Shown piece after piece: positions 1 through 9,035 of a stretch of DNA of 30,638 nucleotides. This DNA is from an uncultured Clostridium sp. GTDB taxonomy: Bacteria > Bacillota_A > Clostridia > TANB77 > CAG-508. How positions within the stretch are numbered: the first letter of the stretch is position 1; each line of letters opens with the position of its first letter. Location of the stretch: NCBI GenBank assembly GCA_947244675.1, contig CAMXLV010000008.1, positions 1 to 30,638 of the forward strand. Reading direction: 5' to 3'. The position numbers were made by a program, and so were the translations under genes. Under the pieces are notes generated by a model, which saw nothing but the letters and a program-made list of their open reading frames with translations, made no database searches and was not told the origin of the DNA.

Positions 1-2
1 CC

Positions 3-872
3 TTATTTGAATTTTGATGAAAGACTGTTAGAAGAAGGGTTAGCAGAAGATGGATTGGTTAAGTCAAACATTTCTTCTATGTTTTCATCTTGATAAATGG
101 TTTTGTATATATCATAAATATTATAAATTTTTCCCATATTTCTAAGAAAAGAAATGGAGGTAATAGGTTTACTGGTTTGATTTCCAGTTTTTACATTACG
201 AAAATAAACCATTTTTTGATTTTTATTATATAAAATTCTATCATTAGGAGATTCAATTTTATTAGAAGTAGTAATATAAATATAATCAGTGTTAATTTTT
301 TCATTTTTTACAAAAGGACGTCTACCAAGTTCAATTCTGTAATTACATTTACTGTCTGATATATGTAAGTACCAACTGTTAGCGAAGTCATTAATTTCTA
401 CTTCAAAATGGTAACCTAAAGTATCATTATAAATAATTAGAATTGGTTTGGTAGTTTGAAAAAAGTTTTCTCCATATTGTTTTTCAAAGTTTTTTCTGTC
501 ATTATCAGAAATGTCCCAATAAATAAATAGGTTAGTAGGAGTTTGTGCCAAAACTTTTACAATGGTTTGATTATAACGATAAGGTAAATCATAATATTCT
601 ACAATTTTTACTTTTTTTCTTGTAGTTCTAGTTCTTTTTGCGGTTGTTTTGCTAGAAGTGGTTTTTTTAGTAGTAGTTTTCTTTTTTGCAACAGAAGTAC
701 TCATTTTTGTTTTACCAGTACTTTTTTTAGTAGTAGCTACTTTTGCTTCTTTTTTGGTAGCTGTTTTCTTACTTGTAGTGGAAGGTTTTTTTGATGAAGT
801 AGTAGCTTTTTTGGTAGTTGTTTTTTCTATTTTATTTTCTAAATCCTTTGATTCTTTTGTTTTTCTTGGCAT
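3..872 (-). CDS. DUF4912 domain protein with Lys/Thr-rich N-terminus
   Basis: A complete 289-aa protein. The first ~95 residues are a low-complexity Lys/Thr/Ser tract (KKTTTKK-like runs), probably disordered and strongly basic. Residues ~100-200 match the DUF4912 family, with YYDLPYRY, a VKVLAQTPTNLFIYWDIS-like core and a later RIELGRRP segment. DUF4912 proteins are widespread in Clostridia and their function is unknown. The ATG at 870-872 is chosen because AGGAGGA (complement of 878-883) lies just upstream; an ATG eight codons earlier has no such site. It is divergent from the pgk operon. The basic tail could bind nucleic acid or a polyanionic wall polymer, but that is a guess. Confidence 0.85.
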   Translation of the reverse strand: MPRKTKESKDLENKIEKTTTKKATTSSKKPSTTSKKTATKKEAKVATTKKSTGKTKMSTSVAKKKTTTKKTTSSKTTAKRTRTTRKKVKIVEYYDLPYRYNQTIVKVLAQTPTNLFIYWDISDNDRKNFEKQYGENFFQTTKPILIIYNDTLGYHFEVEINDFANSWYLHISDSKCNYRIELGRRPFVKNEKINTDYIYITTSNKIESPNDRILYNKNQKMVYFRNVKTGNQTSKPITSISFLRNMGKIYNIYDIYKTIYQDENIEEMFDLTNPSSANPSSNSLSSKFK

Positions 873-910
873 TCTTGTCCTCCTATGTGATCTCATACTT
901 TCTTTTCTAT

Positions 911-937
911 CTTATACTAAAAGTAAAAGAAATTCAA
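911..937 (-). promoter_or_regulatory. Possible promoter of the DUF4912 gene
   Basis: On the minus strand, TTGAAT (complement of 932-937) and TATAAG (complement of 911-916) are separated by 15 bases, shorter than the ideal 17. It lies ~40 bases upstream of the chosen start and no better candidate was seen. Confidence 0.3.
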
Positions 938-1176
938 GTGAATTTGACAAAGTTTTTGAATTTTTTATATTTTTCTACAATACTAAAATATTAAATAAGA
1001 AATCCTTTATAAGAAATGGCTTTTGTATAAATCAAATTCCATTATCAGGAATAAATAATGTATTACATGTCGGATTTTTCCTTAATTCTGCTAATACCAC
1101 AATTCAACGGAGGACGAACTTGTGAGATTTATGAGTTAAAAGTTGTTTTTTAATTTATTAGATTTAAAAATACCTC

Positions 1177-1205
1177 TTGAAAAGTAATATTATTTAGTAT
1201 AAAAT
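1177..1205 (+). promoter_or_regulatory. Promoter of the pgk-tpiA-gpmI operon
   Basis: TTGAAA at 1177-1182, a 17-base spacer and TAAAAT at 1200-1205, a good match to a housekeeping sigma promoter. It lies ~70 bases before pgk, with no other gene between. The same hexamer pair with the same spacing occurs at 11992-12020. Confidence 0.65.
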
Positions 1206-1271
1206 GGTATCATCAAAGGAGAAAAAGGAAATACTAATTTTAAGAAAACATAATTTAGGAGGAATGAAAAA

Positions 1272-2456
1272 ATGAATAAAAAAACAGTAAAAGACATTGA
1301 TTTGAAAGGAAAAAAAGTATTAGTTCGTTGTGATTTTAATGTACCAATGGATGAAGAAAAAAACATAACAGACAACATAAGAATCGTAGCAGCATTGCCA
1401 ACCATAAAGTATTTGTTAGAAAACAATTGTGCTATCATTTTATGCTCACACTTAGGAAGACCAAAAGGAGAATTCAAAGAAGAATATTCTTTAAAACCAG
1501 TTGCCAAAGAATTAGCAAATTTACTAGAAAAAGAAGTAATCATGGCAAAAGATGTTATAGGTGAAGATGCCAAAACAAAGGCCCAAAATTTAGAACAAGG
1601 GCAAATATTATTACTAGAAAATGTGAGATTTCATAAAGAAGAAACTGAAAATGATGAAAACTTTGCCAAAGAATTAGCAAATATGGCAGAGATTTATGTA
1701 AGTGATGCATTTGGTTCTACACATAGGGCACATAGTTCAACAGCAGGAGTAGCAAAATTCTTGCCAGCAGTATCAGGATTTTTAATTGAAAAAGAGTTAA
1801 AATTCTTAGGAAATGCGATTGCTAATCCTGCTAGACCATTTGTTGCCATATTAGGAGGAGCTAAAGTATCTGACAAAATAGGAGTAATTGATAATCTATT
1901 AGAAAAAGTAGATACATTAATAATTGGTGGAGGAATGGCATATACATTCTTTAGAGCCAAAGGATATGAAGTAGGAAATTCAATTTGTGAATTAGATAAA
2001 GTAGAATTAGCAAAAGATTTAATGAAAAAAGCAGAAGAAAAAAAGGTAAAATTTATTTTACCAGTAGATACAAAAGTAGCCAAAGAAGCTACACAGCAAG
2101 GAGAAAGTAAAACGGTAAAGAGTAATGAAATTCCAGCAGATTGGGAAGGATTAGACATTGGAGAAGAAACCATTCAACTATTTAAAGAAGAATTACAAAA
2201 AGCAAAAACAATTGTGTGGAATGGACCATTGGGATTATTTGAAGTAGAACAATTTTCAATAGGAACCAATGAAATTGCAAAAGCATTAGCTAAAATAGAG
2301 GCTACTACTATTATAGGAGGAGGAGATTCAGCAGCTGCTGTTAAAAAAGTAGGATTAGAAGATAAAATGACACATATCTCAACAGGAGGAGGAGCTTCTT
2401 TAGAATTCTTAGAAGGAAAAGAATTACCAGGAATTAAATGTTTGTTAGATAAATAA
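1272..2456 (+). CDS. pgk: Phosphoglycerate kinase
   Basis: Cytosolic glycolytic enzyme that transfers the phosphate of 1,3-bisphosphoglycerate to ADP, giving ATP and 3-phosphoglycerate. The 394-aa length is normal for bacteria. Recognisable motifs in order are RCDFNVP near the N-terminus, SHLGRPKG in the substrate site, GGAKVSDK at mid-protein, NGPLGLFE, and the nucleotide-loop [17 protein letters not shown] site lies just upstream of the ATG. It is first in an operon with tpiA (20-base gap) and gpmI. No gapA precedes it, unlike in many relatives. The reading frame is intact and contains no in-frame CGG; its one CGG is split as ACG-GTA. Confidence 0.97.
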   Translation: MNKKTVKDIDLKGKKVLVRCDFNVPMDEEKNITDNIRIVAALPTIKYLLENNCAIILCSHLGRPKGEFKEEYSLKPVAKELANLLEKEVIMAKDVIGEDAKTKAQNLEQGQILLLENVRFHKEETENDENFAKELANMAEIYVSDAFGSTHRAHSSTAGVAKFLPAVSGFLIEKELKFLGNAIANPARPFVAILGGAKVSDKIGVIDNLLEKVDTLIIGGGMAYTFFRAKGYEVGNSICELDKVELAKDLMKKAEEKKVKFILPVDTKVAKEATQQGESKTVKSNEIPADWEGLDIGEETIQLFKEELQKAKTIVWNGPLGLFEVEQFSIGTNEIAKALAKIEATTIIGGGDSAAAVKKVGLEDKMTHISTGGGASLEFLEGKELPGIKCLLDK

Positions 2457-2476
2457 AGAAAAAGGAGAAAGAAAAA

Positions 2477-3223
2477 ATGAGAAAAAAAGTAATTGCAGGA
2501 AATTGGAAAATGAATATGCTTCCAAACGAGGCCATAAGCTTTATTGAAGAATTAGCACCTATGGTAAAAGATAGCCAAAATGAAGTCATTTTATGCGTAC
2601 CATATACAGATTTATTTTATGCACTATTAACAGCACAAAATACGAATATCAAAATAGGAGCGCAAAATATGCACTTTGAAGAAAGTGGGGCATATACAGG
2701 TGAAATATCTGGAAAAATGTTAAAATCAATTAATGTGGAATATGTAATCATTGGTCATTCAGAAAGAAGACAATACTTTAATGAAACAGATGAAACTGTT
2801 AATAAAAAAATCAAAGCAGCTTTTCAATGTGGATTAAAACCAATTGTATGTGTAGGAGAAACGTTAGCACAAAGAGAACAAAATAAAACAGAAGAAATCA
2901 TTACAAACCAAACAAAATTAGCCTTAGAAGGATTAAGTGAAGAACAAGTACAAAACACAATTATTGCTTATGAGCCAATATGGGCTATTGGAACTGGCAA
3001 AACAGCAACCAAAGAAGATGCTAACAACAGCATTAAGGCAATCAGAAATAAAATTGTCGAAATCTATGGACAAACGGTAGCAAATGGGGTTATAATACAA
3101 TACGGTGGAAGCGTAAAAAGCACAAATGCCAAAGAACTATTTGCAATGTCTGATATAGATGGAGGGCTAGTTGGAGGATCCAGTCTTAAGGCAGAAGAAT
3201 TTAGCAAAATAGTAAATGATTAA
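2477..3223 (+). CDS. tpiA: Triosephosphate isomerase
   Basis: Interconverts dihydroxyacetone phosphate and glyceraldehyde 3-phosphate in glycolysis and gluconeogenesis. The 248-aa protein has the full signature set: AGNWKMN with the substrate-binding Lys, IGHSERR with the electrophilic His, AYEPIWAIGTGKTA with the catalytic Glu, and the C-terminal phosphate-gripping YGGSVK. An AAAGGAGAAAG site precedes the ATG. It sits between pgk and gpmI with gaps of 20 and 14 bases, so the three are surely co-transcribed. The frame is intact. Confidence 0.97.
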   Translation: MRKKVIAGNWKMNMLPNEAISFIEELAPMVKDSQNEVILCVPYTDLFYALLTAQNTNIKIGAQNMHFEESGAYTGEISGKMLKSINVEYVIIGHSERRQYFNETDETVNKKIKAAFQCGLKPIVCVGETLAQREQNKTEEIITNQTKLALEGLSEEQVQNTIIAYEPIWAIGTGKTATKEDANNSIKAIRNKIVEIYGQTVANGVIIQYGGSVKSTNAKELFAMSDIDGGLVGGSSLKAEEFSKIVND

Positions 3224-3237
3224 AGAAGGTGTAAAAT

Positions 3238-4774
3238 ATGAAAGATAAGCTAACAATGCTAATGATATTAGATGGTTTTGGTGACAATTCAAATGATAAT
3301 GGCAATGCAATCAAACTTGCCAAAACACCTAATATAGATAAACTAATGAAAAAATATAATCATACAGAAATCCATACAAGTGGTTTAGCGGTAGGACTAC
3401 CAGAAGGACAAATGGGAAACTCAGAAGTAGGACACACAAACATTGGAGCAGGGAGAATTGTATACCAAGAATTAACAAGAATTACAAAATCAATTGAAGA
3501 TGGAGACTTTTTTACAAATTCAGAGTTTATAGCAGCCATTGAAAATTGTAAAAAATATCATTCTAAATTACACATTTTAGGATTAGTATCAGATGGAGGT
3601 GTGCATAGCCACAATCGTCATTTATATGGATTACTAGAAATGGCAAAAAGAAGAGACTTTGAAGATGTATATGTACATTGTTTCTTAGATGGAAGAGATA
3701 CACCTCCAGCATCAGCAGAAGGATACATTATGAAGCTACAAGAAAAAATGGATGAAAAAAAGATTGGAAAAATTGCTAGTTTATCTGGTAGATTTTATAG
3801 TATGGATAGAGATAAAAGATGGGAAAGAGTGCAAAAATGTTATAATGCTATTGTAAAAGGAGAAGCAAATAAAGCAAGTAGCAGTATAAAAGCAATTGAA
3901 GATTCTTATCAAAAGGAAGTATTTGATGAATTTGTAGAACCAACCTTAATTTGTAATGGAGAAGAACCAATTGCGACAATAGGAGAACATGATTCCGTTA
4001 TTTTCTTTAACTTCAGACCAGATAGAGCAAGAGAAATTACAAGAGCATTAGTAGATCCAAATTTTGATGGATTTGAAACAAAAAAAGATTTAAAACTATA
4101 CTATGTATGTTTTACCAATTATGATGAGTCTATGCCAAATGTTCATGTAGCATTTAAAAAAGAAGCATTATCAAATACTTTTGGTGAATATATAAGTAAA
4201 AAAGGTTATACACAACTTCGTATAGCAGAAACCGAAAAATATGCTCATGTTACTTTTTTCTTTAATGGTGGAGAAGAAAAACAATATGAAGGTGAAGAAA
4301 GAATATTAGTACCATCTCCTAAAGTAGAAACCTATGACCAAAAGCCAGAAATGAGTGCTTATGAAGTAACAAATAAAGTAATAGAAGCAATAAAAAGCAA
4401 TCAATATGATTGTATCATATTAAATTATGCAAATACTGATATGGTAGGACATACAGGAAGTTTAGAAGCAGCGATTAAAGCTGTAGAAGCAGTAGATAAA
4501 TGTGTTCGGAGAAGTAGTTGAATTAGTAGAAGAAAAACAAGGAAATTTATTAATCACAGCTGACCATGGAAATGCAGAGCAAATGATTGATTATAGTACA
4601 GGAGAACCACATACAGCACATACAACTAATCCAGTGCCATTAATTTTAGTAACAAAAGATGAATCATTAAAATTAAAAGCAGGAGGAAAATTAGCAGATT
4701 TAGCACCAACAATGCTTGCTTTAATGAAGCTTGAAAAACCAGAAGAAATGACAGGAGAGAGTTTATTAGGATAA
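3238..4774 (+). CDS. gpmI: Cofactor-independent phosphoglycerate mutase, needs a +1 shift at CGG (4507)
   Basis: Converts 3-phosphoglycerate to 2-phosphoglycerate using Mn and a phosphoserine. In the zero frame it stops at 4521 after 427 residues. Skipping C4507 gives 511 aa, the normal GpmI length. Motifs present are LDGFGDN, the phosphoserine motif [40 protein letters not shown] and NTDMVGHTG; after the break come [11 protein letters not shown] and TAHTTNPVP. The metal ligands in ADHGN lie beyond the break, so the short product should be inactive. The restored junction reads DKCVGEVVELV, with the Gly usual in this family. It is the third gene of an otherwise perfect glycolytic operon, which argues against simple decay. 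Confidence 0.93.
4507..4510 (+). other. CGGA recoding site in gpmI
   Basis: The in-frame codon after GTT is CGG. Continuing in frame gives four more codons and a TGA; dropping the C gives GGA (Gly) and the conserved C-terminal domain. Confidence 0.75.
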
Positions 4775-4787
4775 GGAATAAAAGGGA

Positions 4788-5483
4788 ATGTTAAATCATA
4801 CAAAGAAAATAAAAGAAATATATGAGGATATACAAAGAAAATTATTTTATATGATACCAGAGAAATGGGAGAAATTATACTTATATAGTGCTATTTTAGA
4901 TCAACCAGATCAAGAGGGGAAAATGGGAGAATTATTCTTTTATTATATCCCCAAAGGTATCTTTAAGAAAAAAGCAATTAATGTATATGAAATACCAGCA
5001 AAATTTAATTTAGATGAGAATCAATATTTAAGATTAGTTCAGTTATTATATAGCAGAATAAAGGAACTAAGACAAGAATTTAGAAAGTCAGAAAGAAATG
5101 AAATCTGGACTAATATAACCATATCAATACATAATTTAAAATTTAAAGTAGAATATGATTATGCAGATTTGAATCATAGTGATTTTTCAAGTTACGAAAG
5201 ACATGTTATTTGGCGTTATGAAATACTAGGAATTGGAGAAGAACAAGTAAGCAAGCAAGACAAAGAGATTTTAAAACGTTACCAATTAGGAGCCAAAACA
5301 TTAGTAAGAAAAGAACATTATGAAACAGGAATTTACATTCAAGATATAGAAAATGTTATTGCTTATAGTAATGAAAATGTAGATACTATTGATGTAGAAG
5401 AAGTCGTAGAAAAAACCGAAAAGAAACGTAAAAATCAACTCTTATTATCAAAAGAAGAAATTGAAAAGATGAAAAATAATTAA
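4788..5483 (+). CDS. YezG/DUF600-family (immunity-like) protein with C-terminal extension
   Basis: A 231-aa protein. Residues ~5-155 resemble the YezG/DUF600 family: KIKEIYEDIQRKLFYMIPEKW at the start, GELFFYY, then FKVEYDYADL and a RHVIWRYEILG segment. B. subtilis YezG is known as the immunity partner of the YeeF LXG nuclease toxin. Here the gene begins 14 bases after gpmI with no LXG toxin next to it, so it may be an orphan immunity protein or have another role. The last ~70 residues are charged and Lys/Glu-rich and are not part of the usual domain. The family call comes from remembered pattern similarity. Confidence 0.65.
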   Translation: MLNHTKKIKEIYEDIQRKLFYMIPEKWEKLYLYSAILDQPDQEGKMGELFFYYIPKGIFKKKAINVYEIPAKFNLDENQYLRLVQLLYSRIKELRQEFRKSERNEIWTNITISIHNLKFKVEYDYADLNHSDFSSYERHVIWRYEILGIGEEQVSKQDKEILKRYQLGAKTLVRKEHYETGIYIQDIENVIAYSNENVDTIDVEEVVEKTEKKRKNQLLLSKEEIEKMKNN

Positions 5484-5502
5484 AGTCATTAAAGTTTAAT
5501 AG

Positions 5503-5520
5503 TATGTTTTAAAAAACATA
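5503..5520 (+). other. Short inverted repeat in the 5484-5564 gap
   Basis: TATGTTTT and AAAACATA can pair across a two-base gap, after the YezG-like gene. It lacks GC pairs and a T tract, so it is a weak terminator candidate at best. Confidence 0.2.
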
Positions 5521-5564
5521 TATTAAAATAAAAATAAAAGGTAGAAATGAAAGGAGCAATTAAA

Positions 5565-6257
5565 ATGATTTATTCAAAAGAATTAGAAGGAATGTGCCCA
5601 GTAAGTAAAGGTGTAAACCATGGACCAGCACCAATTCCAGAAGAAGGAAAATGGGTAAAAGTAAAAGAAATCAAAGATGTTTCAGGATTAACACATGGTA
5701 TTGGATGGTGTGCACCACAACAAGGAGCTTGCAAATTAACTTTAAATGTAAAAGAAGGAATCATTCAAGAAGCATTAATTGAAACAATTGGATGCTCTGG
5801 AATGACACACTCAGCTGCTATGGCAGGAGAAATTTTAACAGGGAAAACCTTATTAGAAGCATTGAATACAGATTTAGTATGTGATGCAATCAATACAGCT
5901 ATGAGAGAACTATTTTTACAAATTGTCTATGGTAGAACACAAACTGCTTTCTCAGAAGGCGGACTTCCAGTAGGAGCTGGTTTAGAAGACTTAGGAAAAG
6001 GGCATACCAGTCAAGTAGGAACTATTTATTCAAGTTCATTAAAAGGACCTAGATACTTAAATTTAGCAGAAGGGTACATAGTAGAATTAGGATTAGATAA
6101 AGAGGATCAAATTATTGGTTATAAATATGTTCATTTAGGAAAAATGATGGACAATATTAAAGCTGGAATTGATCCAAAAGAAGCAATTGAAAAAGCTTCT
6201 GGAAAATACGGAAGATTTGATGAAGCAGTTAAAAAAATAGACCCAAGACAACAATAA
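5565..6257 (+). CDS. NifU/IscU-like Fe-S scaffold partner of the GGGtGRT protein
   Basis: A 230-aa protein of the family usually annotated as iron-sulfur cluster assembly scaffold and found next to GGGtGRT genes in anaerobes. Cys residues occur in EGMCPVS, GWCAPQQGACKLT and TIGCSGMTHSA, the last resembling the IscU-type ligand loop. Other conserved stretches are GVNHGPAPIPEEG and YGRTQTAFSEGGLP. The ATG at 5565 is preferred because AAAGGAG lies ~8 bases before it; an ATG at 5547 overlaps that site. It is followed by the GGGtGRT gene after 76 bases. The exact biochemical role of the pair is not established. Confidence 0.85.
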   Translation: MIYSKELEGMCPVSKGVNHGPAPIPEEGKWVKVKEIKDVSGLTHGIGWCAPQQGACKLTLNVKEGIIQEALIETIGCSGMTHSAAMAGEILTGKTLLEALNTDLVCDAINTAMRELFLQIVYGRTQTAFSEGGLPVGAGLEDLGKGHTSQVGTIYSSSLKGPRYLNLAEGYIVELGLDKEDQIIGYKYVHLGKMMDNIKAGIDPKEAIEKASGKYGRFDEAVKKIDPRQQ

Positions 6258-6333
6258 TTTCCACTTGGGTACAAACAATTATTAGTGAATATTTATTTGA
6301 TAATAAGATTATAAAAAATAAGGAGGAATAAAA

Positions 6334-7336
6334 ATGGCAGTAACATTTGAAAGTTATGAAAGAAGAATAGACCAAATTAAACCAGTAATGGAAAAATACG
6401 GAATCAAAGATTTTGAAGAAGCATTAGAGATTTGCAAAGAAAAAGGATTTAATCCATATGAAATTGTAAAAGGAGTACAACCAATTTGTTTTGAAAATGC
6501 AGCTTGGGCATATACACTTCGGAGCTGCGATTGCAGTAAAAAAAGGATGTACTAAAGCGGCAGATGCAGCAAAAGCAATAGGAGAAGGATTACAAGCATT
6601 TTGTATTCCAGGTTCTGTTGCAGATGACAGAAAAGTTGGATTAGGACATGGAAACTTAGCTTCTATGCTATTATCAGAAGATACAAAATGTTTTGCATTT
6701 TTAGCAGGGCATGAATCTTTTGCAGCAGCAGAAGGAGCAATTGGAATTGCAAAATCAGCTAATAAAGTAAGAAAAGAACCATTAAGAGTTATTTTAAATG
6801 GACTTGGAAAAGATGCGGCACAAGTTATTTCAAGAATTAATGGATTTACTTATGTAAAAACTGATTTTGATTTCTTTACAGGAAAAGTAAAAGTAGTAGA
6901 AGAAATTGCTTATTCTGATGGAGAAAGAAGCAAAGTTAGATGCTATGGAGCCAATGATGTAAGAGAAGGTGTAGCTATTATGTGGATGGAAGATGTTGAT
7001 GTATCAATTACAGGTAACTCAACTAATCCAACTAGATTCCAACATCCAGTTGCTGGAACATATAAAAAAGAAAGAATAGCAGAAAATAAAAAATATTTCT
7101 CAGTTGCATCAGGAGGAGGAACAGGAAGAACTCTTCATCCAGACAACATGGCAGCAGGACCAGCATCTTATGGAATGACAGATACTATGGGAAGAATGCA
7201 CTCAGATGCACAATTTGCAGGTTCATCTTCTGTACCAGCCCATGTAGAAATGATGGGATTAATTGGAATGGGAAACAATCCAATGGTTGGAGCATCAGTA
7301 GCGGTTGCAGTAGCAGTAGAAGAAGCTATGAAATAA
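6334..7336 (+). CDS. GGGtGRT protein, needs a +1 shift at CGG (6520)
   Basis: Member of the GGGtGRT family, named for its signature, visible as GGGTGRT at recoded residues ~260-266. In the zero frame it stops at 6555 after 73 residues. Skipping C6520 gives a single 333-aa protein. The restored junction reads WAYTLGAAIAVKKG, which continues smoothly into ADAAKAIGEGLQAFCIPGS and GHESFAAAEGAIG. A TAAGGAGGAA site precedes the ATG. It is co-directional with the NifU-like gene and ends in a strong shared terminator. The family is common in anaerobic Clostridia; a role in Fe-S metabolism is only inferred from its partner. Confidence 0.92.
6520..6523 (+). other. CGGA recoding site in the GGGtGRT gene
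   Basis: CTT is followed by in-frame CGG. Skipping the C gives GGA-GCT-GCG (GAA), continuing the conserved protein; the zero frame ends 11 codons later at TAA. Confidence 0.75.
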
Positions 7337-7357
7337 AAAAAGAACCAATAATATAAT

Positions 7358-7394
7358 AAAAAGGTTAGTAAGAAAAAATTTACTAACCTTTTTT
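7358..7394. terminator. Bidirectional terminator between convergent genes
   Basis: AAAAGGTTAGTAA and TTACTAACCTTTT form a ~13-bp perfect stem with a short A-rich loop, with A's before and T's after. It can therefore end the GGGtGRT operon on plus and the SPFH gene on minus. Confidence 0.85.
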
Positions 7395-7421
7395 GTTATA
7401 TATGAAGTTTTCACAAACGAA

Positions 7422-8333
7422 TTATTCTTTTTTTGTTTTTTTATCTGTTAAGATTTCTTTTATAGAACCTAAGGAACTTAAAGCACTTGTAGCTTCAAAA
7501 GGAATGAATATTTTATTAGCATCACCTTTGGCAACTTCTTGCAATGCTTCTAAAGATTTTAGTTGTACTAATTTATCGTTTGGATCTGCTTTTTTCATAG
7601 CATCATAAATCATTTGAACTTCTTTTGCTTTCGCATCAGCTACTTCTCTGATAGCTTGGGCTTCACCAGCTGCTCTTCTAATTCTAGCTTCTTTATCAGC
7701 CTCAGCTTCTAAAATAGCAGCTTGTTTTTTACCTTCTGCAATGGTAATGGCAGATTGTCTTTGAGCTTCTGATTCTAAGATTAAAGCTCTTTTGTTTCTT
7801 TCTGCATTCATTTCTTTTTCCATAGCATCTCGAATATCAGCAGGTGGAGTAATGTCTTTAATTTCTACTCTGTCGATTTTGCATCCCCATCTGTCAGTTG
7901 CTTCATCTAAAACAACTCTTAGTTTGTTGTTAATACCATCTCTAGAACTAAAGGTTTCATCTAAATCCATTTTACCAATGATGTCACGAATGGTTGTAAT
8001 GGCTAAATATTCAATACCTTTCTTTAAACTTTGTATTTCATAGACTGCTTTAGCAGGGTCTGTTATTTGATAAAATACAACAGTATCTATTGTAATGGTA
8101 ACGTTGTCTTTTGTAATAACTCCTTGAGGTGGCACATCCATAGTTTGTTGTTTTAAACTAACAACACTTCTTACATGATCAAAAAATGGAATGATAATGG
8201 TAAGACCTGCATCGGCAACTTTATAAAATTTACCAAGCCTTTCAATAATGTATACCTCAGATTGTTTAACGATTTTTATAGACATTGCTGCTATAATTAA
8301 AATAATAATAAGTAAAACAAATAAAAATCCCAT
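7422..8333 (-). CDS. SPFH/band-7 membrane protein (stomatin/QmcA-like)
   Basis: A 303-aa protein with one N-terminal membrane segment (about residues 3-20, FLFVLLIIILIIAAM), then an SPFH domain (residues ~25-185: IIERLGKFYKVADAGL, PPQGVITKDNVTI, YQITDPAKAVYE). A long Ala/Glu/Lys-rich coiled coil follows (EAQRQSAITIAEGKKQAAIL). Such proteins form oligomeric membrane microdomain assemblies. The gene follows the NfeD gene by 24 bases on the same strand, the classic NfeD-SPFH pairing in which NfeD is thought to support the SPFH scaffold. GGAGGA lies upstream of the ATG (complement of ~8340-8345). Confidence 0.93.
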   Translation of the reverse strand: MGFLFVLLIIILIIAAMSIKIVKQSEVYIIERLGKFYKVADAGLTIIIPFFDHVRSVVSLKQQTMDVPPQGVITKDNVTITIDTVVFYQITDPAKAVYEIQSLKKGIEYLAITTIRDIIGKMDLDETFSSRDGINNKLRVVLDEATDRWGCKIDRVEIKDITPPADIRDAMEKEMNAERNKRALILESEAQRQSAITIAEGKKQAAILEAEADKEARIRRAAGEAQAIREVADAKAKEVQMIYDAMKKADPNDKLVQLKSLEALQEVAKGDANKIFIPFEATSALSSLGSIKEILTDKKTKKE

Positions 8334-8357
8334 AATTTTTCCTCCTTATAAATATTT

Positions 8358-8798
8358 TTATGAAAAACTTTTTTCTAATGGTGCAACGATTGCTTTGACA
8401 CCTTTTATTTCTTTAATTTCTACCTCAGTACCTTTTGGAATGCTTTTATCATCAATTCCAATGGCAGACCAAATTTCACCATTTACTTTTATTTGCCCAA
8501 GACATTCGATAGAATCAATATCTTTTGTTACAATTCCTACTTTTCCAATTGTGGAATAAACATTGGTTTTTATACCATCTCTTCGATTAACGAATTTTTG
8601 CACAAATGGTTTGGTGGTGAAAATTAAAATAGTGGAAGATAAAACGAATACTGACATTTGAATGATTAGGTTGTCAGTAAAGAAACTTACTACCATTGCT
8701 AATAAAGCACCAATAGCAAACCAGAAAATTAAAAAACCAACCGTCATAATTTCTATGATTAAACAAATTCCAGCAATGATTAGCCATAATTGCCACAT
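8358..8798 (-). CDS. NfeD-family membrane protein
   Basis: A 146-aa protein of the short NfeD class without the serine-protease domain. Hydrophobic segments span residues ~3-50 and ~48-65 (WLIIAGICLIIEIMTVGFLI and the following GALLAMVVSFF). The C-terminal half (~residues 78-140) is a small OB-like soluble domain with the GKVGIV and GEIWSAIG features of NfeD. The start has an AAAGGAGGAA site (complement of ~8807-8815). It is the first gene of a two-gene operon with the SPFH protein. Confidence 0.9.
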   Translation of the reverse strand: MWQLWLIIAGICLIIEIMTVGFLIFWFAIGALLAMVVSFFTDNLIIQMSVFVLSSTILIFTTKPFVQKFVNRRDGIKTNVYSTIGKVGIVTKDIDSIECLGQIKVNGEIWSAIGIDDKSIPKGTEVEIKEIKGVKAIVAPLEKSFS

Positions 8799-8831
8799 GG
8801 AAAATTCCTCCTTTGCTATGTAACTGTAACT

Positions 8832-8860
8832 ATTATATCATATATTTATGTGAAAAGAAA
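8832..8860 (-). promoter_or_regulatory. Promoter of the NfeD-SPFH operon
   Basis: On the minus strand there is a perfect TATAAT (complement of 8832-8837) preceded by TGA, giving an extended -10. A weak TTTCTT stands 17 bases upstream. It lies 34 bases before the NfeD start. Confidence 0.55.
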
Positions 8861-8967
8861 TAGATTTATGTAAAATTTTAGGATTTTTATTTTGCCATGC
8901 AATTGCTATGTAAGAGGTTGGTATGAAAATTATGTTAAAAAGTGATTATGAAATATGGTTAGTTTTC

Positions 8968-8997
8968 TTGCTTTTGTAAATTAGATAGAAATATAAT
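8968..8997 (+). promoter_or_regulatory. Promoter upstream of the small broken ORF
   Basis: TTGCTT at 8968-8973, 18 bases, and a perfect TATAAT at 8992-8997, followed by AAAGGAGGG at ~9016-9023 and an ATG at 9036. Confidence 0.45.
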
Positions 8998-9035
8998 AAA
9001 TAAAGGAAAAAAACAAAGGAGGGAAATTTATAAAA

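Larger units (their letters stand above)
873..1271. other. Divergent intergenic region between the DUF4912 gene and pgk
   Basis: About 400 bases with no convincing gene. It holds the promoters and ribosome binding sites of the two flanking genes. A GGAGGA at 1109-1114 precedes only a six-codon GTG reading frame ending in TAA, which looks like chance or a minimal leader. The only two noncoding CGG trinucleotides of the 1-8.8 kb region are here (1071 and 1108). Confidence 0.6.

Noticed and set aside
1071..1110. Two CGG trinucleotides in the noncoding 1.07-1.11 kb stretch as further recoding sites
   Set aside because: No supported reading frame covers them, so they say nothing for or against the coding pattern.
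649..1125. Plus-strand 158-codon ORF over the DUF4912 gene
   Set aside because: It is the mirror of the Lys/Thr-rich repeat tract (Val/Leu/Phe runs), overlaps a recognisable protein, and has no family features.
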